Shown one piece after another: positions 1 to 4,171 of a stretch of 5,198 nt of DNA; position 1 is the stretch's first letter; each line of letters starts with the position of its first letter. This DNA is from an uncultured Coprococcus sp. (GTDB lineage Bacteria > Bacillota > Clostridia > Lachnospirales > Lachnospiraceae), in assembly GCA_900557435.1 (NCBI GenBank), contig USSH01000195.1:1-5198 (forward strand), in the 5' to 3' direction. The notes below the pieces were generated by a model. It was not told where the DNA came from. It did no database searches and saw only the letters and a program-made list of their open reading frames with translations. Position numbers and translations under genes: made by a program.

Positions 1-865
1 CGATCCTGTCATATACTTTATCGTTAAGTGCCTCATCGTACTGAGCTTTTGTTATATATTCCAGCTCCAGCATGTACTTGAGGACCATCTTTCTTCTCTT
101 GGCATTTTCCTCAGGATATACCACAGGATCATACTTGGAAGGGTTCTGAGGTATAGCGGCAAGTACTGCACACTCAGATACTGAAAGCTGTCCGAGTTCC
201 TTATTAAAATAAGTGTTGGCTGCAGTTTCTATTCCATAACATCCCTGGCCAAGATATATAGTATTGAGGTAGTACTCAACTATGTGCTCCTTGCTTATCT
301 GCTTCTCCATCTCAACAGCGAGATACTGTTCCTGAACCTTACGTTCAAGTGACTGCAGGAAAGTTGTCTCGTTAAGACCAACGTTGAAAACGTTATTCTT
401 TATGAGCTGCTGTGTAAGAGTTGAAGCACCCTCATCGAAGTCACCCTTGCTGAGACCCTGTACGAAAGCTCTGGCAATACCCTGAACGTCGATACCGTTG
501 TGCTCCCAGAAACGTCTGTCCTCTATAGCGACGAAAGAGTTTACAAGGTCACTCGGTATGGAGTCGTAGTACACATACTCTCTGTTGGAATTGAAGTTTG
601 CGAGGGTAGTGATCTCTTTTCCATTCTGATACACAAGTGTAGTTTTGTATCCGGTGGGAATAAGTGCCTCTGCATTTACATTTGGTGTGTCGTCGAGTAT
701 TCCTTTTAGTGCACCGAAACCTGAACCGACACCAACGATCACAAATGCGAGGATAAGAACCAGAAATGCTTTGAACAGCGAAACGCTGACCTTTCTCCGG
801 TTCCTTGGGAGCTTTGAAACCAGCTCTTTTTGAGCTTTGATGGCTCCCTTTTTAGTAAAATCCAT
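1..865 (-). CDS. Class A penicillin-binding protein (PBP1A-like), N-terminal part with GT51 glycosyltransferase domain, truncated by window edge
   Basis: This is a membrane-anchored peptidoglycan polymerase that uses lipid II to build glycan strands on the outer face of the membrane. My translation of the minus strand gives 288 residues from ATG (865-863) with no stop before base 1. Residues 1-27 are basic and cytoplasmic, and about 28-51 form one transmembrane segment (FLVLILAFVIVGVG). All GT51 motifs are present: EDRRFWEHNG at 115-124 with candidate catalytic Glu115, GASTLTQQLIKN at 146-157, RKVQE at 175-179, IVEYYLNTIYLGQGCYG at 195-211, and AVLAAIPQNPSKYDP at 233-247. The stretch between motifs 2 and 3 is a few residues longer than in enterobacterial PBPs, as I recall for clostridial homologues. 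The start is fixed by a strong SD (TAAGGAGGTC, 880-871). The transpeptidase domain expected in a class A PBP would lie outside the window, so bifunctionality is inferred from family. A monofunctional transglycosylase is possible but less likely, because the reading continues well past the GT51 core. Confidence 0.95.
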   Translation of the reverse strand, partial: MDFTKKGAIKAQKELVSKLPRNRRKVSVSLFKAFLVLILAFVIVGVGSGFGALKGILDDTPNVNAEALIPTGYKTTLVYQNGKEITTLANFNSNREYVYYDSIPSDLVNSFVAIEDRRFWEHNGIDVQGIARAFVQGLSKGDFDEGASTLTQQLIKNNVFNVGLNETTFLQSLERKVQEQYLAVEMEKQISKEHIVEYYLNTIYLGQGCYGIETAANTYFNKELGQLSVSECAVLAAIPQNPSKYDPVVYPEENAKRRKMVLKYMLELEYITKAQYDEALNDKVYDRI

Positions 866-870
866 AAAAA

Positions 871-880
871 GACCTCCTTA
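871..880 (-). promoter_or_regulatory. Ribosome binding site of the PBP gene
   Basis: Read on the minus strand the bases are TAAGGAGGTC, an almost complete anti-16S match, 5-7 nt upstream of ATG 865. It decides the start codon of the truncated PBP gene. Confidence 0.9.
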
Positions 881-885
881 AAATT

Positions 886-902
886 AGGGAAAACATTTCC
901 CT
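886..902 (-). promoter_or_regulatory. Leader hairpin next to the PBP ribosome binding site
   Basis: AGGGAAA and TTTCCCT form perfect 7-bp arms around a 3-nt centre (ACA on the plus strand). The element ends 6 nt before the SD of the PBP gene, so it would be transcribed in that gene's leader. It could be an operator-like dyad or an mRNA hairpin. On the minus strand it is followed by AATTTTAAGG, too short a U tract for a convincing terminator. No known family of elements is recognised. Confidence 0.4.
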
Positions 903-936
903 TGATATTTGATTGTAAGTTGTTTTCAAAAAATAG

Positions 937-951
937 ACGGCATAATGCCGT
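937..951. promoter_or_regulatory. 15-bp palindrome, candidate operator in the PBP leader
   Basis: ACGGCATAATGCCGT is a perfect palindrome with one central base and 7-bp arms. It is the only GC-rich patch in otherwise AT-rich intergenic DNA. It lies 12-26 bp downstream of the predicted PBP start point (about 963), a normal place for a repressor site. The short centre makes a protein-binding dyad more likely than an RNA hairpin. The cognate regulator is unknown. Confidence 0.4.
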
Positions 952-969
952 AAATACATACTTCACGTT

Positions 970-998
970 AGTATATCAAATATAAGTATAATAATAAA
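970..998 (-). promoter_or_regulatory. Candidate sigma-A promoter (extended -10) for the PBP gene
   Basis: On the minus strand bases 978-970 read TGATATACT, an extended -10 box (TGn plus TATACT, 5 of 6 to consensus). The -35 position 17 bp upstream (998-993, TTTATT) is weak, as is common with extended -10 promoters. A second arrangement, TATACT at 990-985 with TTGCAT at 1014-1009 and an 18-bp spacer, is also possible. Either predicts a PBP leader of roughly 95-115 nt that includes the dyads at 937-951 and 886-902. AT-rich DNA gives such boxes by chance. Confidence 0.45.
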
Positions 999-1062
999 GA
1001 AAAAAATAATGCAACAAAATAAAAATTAATAAACGTGAACCTGATAAATATTGTTGTCTGAA

Positions 1063-1074
1063 ACTCCATGGAGT
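1063..1074. promoter_or_regulatory. 12-bp perfect palindrome at the -35 region of the small gene
   Basis: ACTCCATGGAGT is self-complementary over all 12 bases. It lies 9 bp upstream of the TATAAT box at 1084-1089, covering the place where a -35 box would be, which is otherwise poor. A site here could be bound by an activator replacing the missing -35 contact, or by a repressor. A chance palindrome is not excluded. Confidence 0.3.
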
Positions 1075-1083
1075 GTTAGAGTA

Positions 1084-1089
1084 TATAAT
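1084..1089 (+). promoter_or_regulatory. Candidate -10 box for the small unknown gene
   Basis: The bases are TATAAT, a perfect sigma-A -10. The -35 position with a 17-bp spacer (1061-1066, AAACTC) does not match consensus and there is no TGn extension, so the promoter would need help or be weak. A start near 1096 would give a leader of about 85 nt carrying the hairpin at 1114-1134. Confidence 0.35.
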
Positions 1090-1113
1090 TGGAATTTGAT
1101 ATATTTGACAGAA

Positions 1114-1134
1114 GCATGCTTGATGAAAGCATGC
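1114..1134 (+). promoter_or_regulatory. Leader hairpin upstream of the small unknown gene
   Basis: GCATGCTT and AAGCATGC form a perfect 8-bp stem around the 5-nt loop GATGA. Because GCATGC is itself a palindrome, the same octamer AAGCATGC also occurs as a direct repeat (1112-1119 and 1127-1134). It sits about 35 nt before the SD of the downstream gene and has no U tract, so it is not a terminator. It may be an mRNA hairpin or a two-site operator. Confidence 0.4.
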
Positions 1135-1180
1135 AGGACGAAAAAGTGATGTGGTAAATAATTTTATTTGGAGGTTGTAT

Positions 1181-1492
1181 ATGTTTGCATCGATAGAGGA
1201 AGCGGTTGAGTACTGGAAGGATGAACTCTCATATGTTGAGGATGCCAGGATTACGGGATATGAAGGAGGCTATCCTATAGTGGAGTTTAAGATCAGTGAG
1301 GCGGCGTGGGATCTAGTTAAGGACAAGAAACGTTTTCCAAGGATAGTAAGATCATCTGAGATGGAAGGCGGTATAGAGGTGGGCGTGTCCACTTGCTTTT
1401 ACAAGACAGCCTCTTTGGACTGGAATCCGCCGTTTATGACGATCTGTGGATATCCAGAAGTGATCAATAGAATCCTTGGAAAAGTTATGTAA
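1181..1492 (+). CDS. Hypothetical protein, 103 residues, function not recognised
   Basis: I do not recognise this protein and assign no function. It is acidic (17 Asp/Glu against 12 Lys/Arg by count) and has no signal peptide, membrane segment or coiled coil, so it is probably cytoplasmic. Residues 3-21 (ASIEEAVEYWKDELSYVED) look like an amphipathic helix. Gly/Tyr-rich and beta-prone stretches follow (TGYEGGYPIVEFKI at 25-38, GIEVGVSTCFY at 64-74). The tail DWNPPFMTICGYPEVINRIL (80-99) has a Pro-Pro turn and two separated cysteines (72, 89) that do not form a CxxC metal site. The pattern suggests a small alpha/beta fold. I chose ATG 1181 because GGAGG (1170-1174) sits 6 nt upstream. A GTG at 1151 would add 10 residues but would place the SD inside the gene. 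It appears monocistronic, closed by the terminator at 1550-1600. A lineage-specific gene is the best description. Confidence 0.75.
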   Translation: MFASIEEAVEYWKDELSYVEDARITGYEGGYPIVEFKISEAAWDLVKDKKRFPRIVRSSEMEGGIEVGVSTCFYKTASLDWNPPFMTICGYPEVINRILGKVM

Positions 1493-1549
1493 ATATAATG
1501 ATTCCTGTAAAAACCATAACATAATGTTGATTGCGCAGCAGATAGAATA

Positions 1550-1600
1550 ATACCCTTGCAGATACATATTTTGGTATCGGCAAGGGTATATTTTATATAT
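1550..1600 (+). terminator. Rho-independent terminator of the small unknown gene
   Basis: ATACCCTTGC (1550-1559) pairs perfectly with GCAAGGGTAT (1580-1589). Inside it GATAC (1561-1565) pairs with GTATC (1574-1578), with single A and G bulges between the two stems. This gives a long two-part hairpin with an 8-nt loop, followed by ATTTTATATAT as an interrupted U tract. It lies 57 nt after the stop codon of the 103-residue gene and should separate it from gpr. The U tract is only moderate, so some readthrough is possible. Confidence 0.75.
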
Positions 1601-1655
1601 GCGGACAACAATGAGAAATCTGTGGCTGTACAGAATTCCGGGTTGCTGTGATGAC

Positions 1656-1684
1656 CTGAGAAAATGTGCAGTGGATTTTCTCAG
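1656..1684 (+). promoter_or_regulatory. Perfect 10-bp inverted repeat in the gpr upstream region
   Basis: CTGAGAAAAT (1656-1665) and ATTTTCTCAG (1675-1684) are exact reverse complements around a 9-nt loop (GTGCAGTGG). The element ends 18 nt before the gpr SD. No U tract follows on either strand, so it is not a terminator. Its arms overlap the weak sigma-G-like boxes proposed at 1660-1688, so it could be an operator for those. If transcription starts upstream it would form a leader hairpin. Confidence 0.5.
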
Positions 1685-1688
1685 ATTA
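1660..1688 (+). promoter_or_regulatory. Weak forespore (sigma-F/sigma-G type) promoter candidate for gpr
   Basis: GAAAA (1660-1664) and CAGATTA (1682-1688) are 17 bp apart. Against the B. subtilis sigma-G pattern (gHATR, 17-18 bp, CATnnTA) each box has one mismatch. Family knowledge says gpr is transcribed in the forespore, which is why I searched for this. The match is modest and the leader would be only about 20 nt before the gene, so treat it as a hint. Confidence 0.3.
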
Positions 1689-1713
1689 TGTGGATAGATT
1701 ACAGGAGGGCACT

Positions 1714-2649
1714 ATGAATAGAGAAATAAGAACAGATCTGGCGATCGAGCTGAGAGAGAACATCCCGGGCAATACAGATATGGAAGGGGTGAGGGTCAAG
1801 ACTTCCATCAATGAGGACAAAAGTATAAGGACAACAACAATAGATGTGCTGAATGAACAGGGAGAGAAAAATCTGGGAAAGACACAGGGAAGATATATAA
1901 CGATTGAAAGCCGTCATCTCAAGGAGCCTGATGAGACAATAAATGAACAATTGAAAGATGAACTCAGTGAGAGATTGCGAGCACTTGCAGGGGATTGTGA
2001 CAATATACTGGTGGTCGGACTTGGAAATCGCCAGGTCACACCGGATTCCATTGGCCCTCTGGTGGTGGACAATCTATTTATAACGAGGCATCTTGAACCG
2101 GCGACGCTTTTGGAAGACGTCAAGGGTGTAGAGAAGAGTTTGGCTTTAAGTGCAATATGTCCCGGCGTTATGGCACAGACAGGGATAGAGACTCTGGATA
2201 TAGTTAGGGGGATTTGTGACAAGATAGACGCGGATGCGGTGATAGCGGTGGATGCTCTGGCAGCCAGAAGCAGCAAACGTCTCAATACCACAATACAGAT
2301 TACTGATACCGGGATAAGTCCCGGTTCTGGGGTGGGAAATAACCGCAAGACACTGAATGCAGCCAACCTCGGACGCAGGGTGATAGCGGTTGGCGTGCCG
2401 ACAGTTATATCGGTTCCCTCTATAATAGACGATTCTCTGGATGAGATGGCTGATGCGTTCAATGAGACATACGGCAGGAAGATCATGAGGGAATTCACGG
2501 AGGGACAGAGATACCAGATAGCAAAAAGCCTGATAGACGAAGATATGGCAGATATGTTTGTAACCCCAAAGAATATAGATGAACTGGTGAAAAGAATAAG
2601 CTATACGATCTCAGAGTCGATCAATGCCCTCACAACAAGAGGATTTTAA
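1714..2649 (+). CDS. gpr: Germination protease GPR (SASP-degrading spore protease)
   Basis: GPR cuts small acid-soluble DNA-protecting proteins (SASPs) in the spore core at germination. It is made as an inactive zymogen in the forespore. The 311 residues carry family hallmarks: IRTDLAIE at 5-12, resembling the SASP cleavage site and the autoprocessing site; VVGLGNRQVTPDSIGP at 100-115; GVMAQTGIET at 151-160; VIAVDALAARS at 176-186; DTGISPGSGVGN at 198-209; and GVPTVIS at 227-233. Asp111 and Asp180 are the likely counterparts of the two essential aspartates of the A25 family, judged by motif and spacing. Cleavage after Asp8 would remove only 8 residues, shorter than the roughly 15-residue Bacillus propeptide. 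The protein is also shorter than the Bacillus enzymes (about 370 residues). ATG 1714 is chosen because AGGAGGG (1703-1709) precedes it. An upstream in-frame GTG at 1666 lacks an SD and lies in the loop of the dyad. spoIIP follows on the same strand, as in B. subtilis. Confidence 0.97.
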   Translation: MNREIRTDLAIELRENIPGNTDMEGVRVKTSINEDKSIRTTTIDVLNEQGEKNLGKTQGRYITIESRHLKEPDETINEQLKDELSERLRALAGDCDNILVVGLGNRQVTPDSIGPLVVDNLFITRHLEPATLLEDVKGVEKSLALSAICPGVMAQTGIETLDIVRGICDKIDADAVIAVDALAARSSKRLNTTIQITDTGISPGSGVGNNRKTLNAANLGRRVIAVGVPTVISVPSIIDDSLDEMADAFNETYGRKIMREFTEGQRYQIAKSLIDEDMADMFVTPKNIDELVKRISYTISESINALTTRGF

Positions 2650-2691
2650 TATCTATATTTTAATTTTATATTTCAATATCTATATTGTAAT
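2648..2691. repeat. Two 17-bp direct repeats after gpr
   Basis: AATATCTATATTTTAAT (2648-2664) recurs as AATATCTATATTGTAAT (2675-2691) with one mismatch and a 27-bp period. The first copy overlaps the gpr stop codon, and the second runs into the -35 of the spoIIP promoter candidate. Each copy contains a tiny AT-only dyad. The second, CAATAT-CT-ATATTG (2674-2687), is followed by a T run at 2693-2698, but it is too weak to call a terminator. Confidence 0.6.
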
Positions 2692-2716
2692 CTTTTTTGA
2701 AAAAACCACATATATT
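2687..2716 (+). promoter_or_regulatory. Sigma-E-type (mother cell) promoter candidate for spoIIP
   Basis: The -35 GTAATCTT (2687-2694) matches 7 of 8 positions of the B. subtilis sigma-E pattern GKMATATT. After a 14-bp spacer, CATATATT (2709-2716) matches the -10 CATACAnT at all but one defined position. Transcription would start near 2722-2724, about 45 nt before the spoIIP ATG. SpoIIP works in the mother cell during engulfment, so sigma-E control fits. AT-richness lowers the significance. Confidence 0.5.
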
Positions 2717-2740
2717 TGAATGATAGGAGTCTGGCTTGAG

Positions 2741-2764
2741 ATGCATATTATTCGAGAGGTGTGA
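2741..2764 (+). other. Possible 7-codon upstream ORF (MHIIREV) ahead of spoIIP
   Basis: ATG at 2741 opens a seven-residue frame ending at TGA 2762-2764, four bases before the spoIIP ATG. AGGAG at 2725-2729 lies 11 nt upstream, rather far. The close spacing would allow translational coupling, but the frame is very short and may be accidental. If transcription starts near 2723, the AGGAG would be at the extreme 5' end and probably unusable. Confidence 0.15.
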
Positions 2765-2768
2765 GGTT

Positions 2769-4019
2769 ATGAATAAAAGAATAAGAGAAAAGGTGTTATA
2801 TGTTCTGGCGTGGATCATCATGGTGTGCGCAGGGATACTTATTCAGACAGAAGAAACGGATAGACTGTGGCAGTTAATATATAGAGGGATTTATGACAGC
2901 ACATCAGGAGCAAAAACAGGAAGTGGTTATGACAATGGTGGGATTACATGCGGAATGGGAAAAGGTATGCGTGAGGGGAGAAACAATGAAAATGCTGATA
3001 TAGAGGGATATGTGGATTATTGGGAGTCACAGGTAAGGAAGGTATGTGACGATGGTATAAGGTCTGCCGGCAGATCGAAAAATAATGAAAGTAATAAAAG
3101 TAATAAAAGCAATGAAAGTGATGAAGGCAAATGTGATGGCAAGGATAGCAGTGCAGATGTTGCTTCCTCAGACAAGCAGGATGCCAATGTAGGCATCACA
3201 GAAGACAACACTAAAGAAAAGCCTGTATCAACCGTGTCTGCCATGGCTGATATTTCAAGTTCTTATATAGACATGGATTCAGACACTCTGCTTTCGTATT
3301 GCTACAATGCAACTTATCCGAAGTGTGTAAAAAGTGAAGAACTTGATGCTGAGAATCTGCTTAGCAAAGATATGTCACTTGATATGAGTACCGGTGGCTA
3401 TAAAGTACTGATATATCACACCCATAGTTCTGAGGCATATGCAGATTCCGTGGAAGGCGATGCTGAGGATACGGTGATGGGACTTGGACAGCAGCTGGCA
3501 GATATATTGACCGATACATATGGGATTCCGGTATATCATGACACTACAGAGTACGATATGATGACGGGCACGCTGGATAGAAATGCATCGTATGACTACT
3601 CAAGAGAAGGAGTTTCAGCCATCCTTGCAGAGCATCCCGAGATAGAGGTCATGATCGATCTTCATAGAGACGGCGTGCCTGATGACACGCACCTTGTCAC
3701 AGAAGTGAATGGTGAGCCCACAGCCCAGATCATGCTGATAAATGGAATGTGCCGAGATGAGGAGGGCAACGATGTGGATTACTGGAGCAATGATAACAAA
3801 GTTGACAACATGGCATTGGCGCTTCAGACTTATCTTGCAGGCCGCGGGAACTATGGCGATCTGATGAGAAAGATATATATAAGCACCAGCAGATACAACA
3901 TGGATCTCATGCCGCGTGCCATGCTGGCAGAGATAGGCGCACAGACAAACACCATACAGGAGGCGAGAAATGCCATGGAACCATTTGCGGCAATGCTTGC
4001 CAAAGTGCTGCTGGAGTAA
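2769..4019 (+). CDS. spoIIP: Stage II sporulation protein P, septal peptidoglycan amidase/endopeptidase
   Basis: SpoIIP is a cell-wall hydrolase that, with SpoIID and SpoIIM, thins septal peptidoglycan and drives the mother-cell membrane around the forespore. The 416 residues begin with a short basic tail and one membrane anchor (about 8-26). A low-complexity Ser/Asn/Lys/Asp/Glu linker spans about 40-205 and includes a four-fold N-(E/K)-S repeat (106-117). The catalytic domain fills the C-terminal half: VLIYHTHSSEAY at 213-224, GIPVYHDTTEYD at 252-263, SYDYSRE at 274-280, VMIDLHRDGVP at 294-304 and MLAEIGAQTNTIQEA at 385-399. His217, His219, Glu222, His299 and Glu388 are candidate zinc or catalytic residues; which do what is not settled here. 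Length is close to B. subtilis SpoIIP (about 400). ATG 2769 is preferred (GAGGTG at 2756-2761). An in-frame TTG at 2736 with AGGAG at 2725 would add 11 residues. The gap to gpr is 119 bp. Confidence 0.96.
   Translation: MNKRIREKVLYVLAWIIMVCAGILIQTEETDRLWQLIYRGIYDSTSGAKTGSGYDNGGITCGMGKGMREGRNNENADIEGYVDYWESQVRKVCDDGIRSAGRSKNNESNKSNKSNESDEGKCDGKDSSADVASSDKQDANVGITEDNTKEKPVSTVSAMADISSSYIDMDSDTLLSYCYNATYPKCVKSEELDAENLLSKDMSLDMSTGGYKVLIYHTHSSEAYADSVEGDAEDTVMGLGQQLADILTDTYGIPVYHDTTEYDMMTGTLDRNASYDYSREGVSAILAEHPEIEVMIDLHRDGVPDDTHLVTEVNGEPTAQIMLINGMCRDEEGNDVDYWSNDNKVDNMALALQTYLAGRGNYGDLMRKIYISTSRYNMDLMPRAMLAEIGAQTNTIQEARNAMEPFAAMLAKVLLE
3084..3128 (+). repeat. 9-bp tandem repeat inside spoIIP (N-E/K-S linker)
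   Basis: Four in-frame copies, AATGAAAGT, AATAAAAGT, AATAAAAGC and AATGAAAGT, are followed by a diverged fifth, GATGAAGGC. They encode NES-NKS-NKS-NES-DEG (residues 106-120) in the linker between the membrane anchor and the catalytic domain. Because the unit is 9 bp, gain or loss of copies would change linker length without shifting frame. Confidence 0.85.
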
Positions 4020-4035
4020 TAAGTTATCTTTTCTC

Positions 4036-4065
4036 TTGCAGTGGAATACAAATGCATGATATATT
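4036..4065 (+). promoter_or_regulatory. Weak sigma-A promoter candidate for lepA
   Basis: TTGCAG (4036-4041) and TATATT (4060-4065) are 18 bp apart. The -10 is 5 of 6 to consensus and the -35 only 3 of 6. It would give lepA a housekeeping promoter independent of the sporulation genes, which the biology requires, but would place the hairpin at 4099-4137 in the lepA leader. Confidence 0.2.
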
Positions 4066-4098
4066 AACGTCAAATGCGTAAACAGGATCATGATGAAG

Positions 4099-4148
4099 AA
4101 TGACTGAATATGTCATAGCTCGTTGATAACAGTCATTAGATTTTTATT
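4099..4148 (+). terminator. Terminator-like hairpin between spoIIP and lepA
   Basis: AATGACTG (4099-4106) pairs exactly with CAGTCATT (4130-4137). It is followed after AGA by TTTTTATT (4141-4148). The loop is 23 nt, with little stable structure inside, and an alternative pairing ATGAC (4100-4104) with GTCAT (4112-4116) competes. It probably ends the gpr-spoIIP transcript, though the stem is AT-heavy and the loop large, so it may be leaky or act as an attenuator for lepA. Confidence 0.45.
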
Positions 4149-4171
4149 GGATAAGGATGTGAAAGATAAAT

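Larger units (their letters stand above)
866..1180. other. Divergent intergenic control region, AT-rich, no gene seen
   Basis: These 315 bases separate the leftward PBP gene from the rightward small gene. I find no credible ORF, tRNA or known riboswitch. The left half holds the PBP SD, two dyads and an extended -10 candidate. The middle (about 980-1050) is almost pure A/T. The right half holds a TATAAT box, a 12-bp palindrome and an 8-bp hairpin ahead of the small gene. An 8-bp pair TTCACGTT (962-969) and AACGTGAA (1032-1039) faces inwards around the AT-rich core. Two promoters firing in opposite directions is the simplest reading. Confidence 0.7.

Noticed and set aside
500..966. Short plus- and minus-strand frames overlapping the PBP start and leader
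   Set aside because: They overlap the verified PBP reading frame or its leader and show no SD or recognisable protein.
1105..1110. Perfect TTGACA -35 box upstream of the small gene
   Set aside because: At the proper 16-18 bp spacing the sequence is the GCATGC hairpin arm, with nothing resembling a -10 box.
1151..1180. N-terminal extension of the small gene from GTG 1151
   Set aside because: The only good SD (GGAGG 1170-1174) would lie inside the gene, and the 10 extra residues look like translated leader. ATG 1181 is favoured.
1666..1713. GTG start adding 16 residues to GPR
   Set aside because: There is no SD before it, the start lies in the loop of the 1656-1684 dyad, and ATG 1714 has AGGAGGG at the right distance.
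1914..2498. 194-codon open frame on the minus strand across gpr
   Set aside because: It is a Ser/Leu/Ile-rich shadow of the gpr reading frame with no family signature; gpr on the plus strand has full conserved motifs.
2693..2705. TTTTTT-G-AAAAAA as a terminator after gpr
   Set aside because: An A/T-only 6-bp arm with a one-base loop is not a stable RNA stem; it lies in the spacer of the sigma-E-like promoter.
3615..4091. 158-codon open frame on the minus strand across the spoIIP catalytic region
   Set aside because: It is an antisense shadow of the conserved SpoIIP domain, with a His/Cys-rich low-meaning translation and no SD supporting it.
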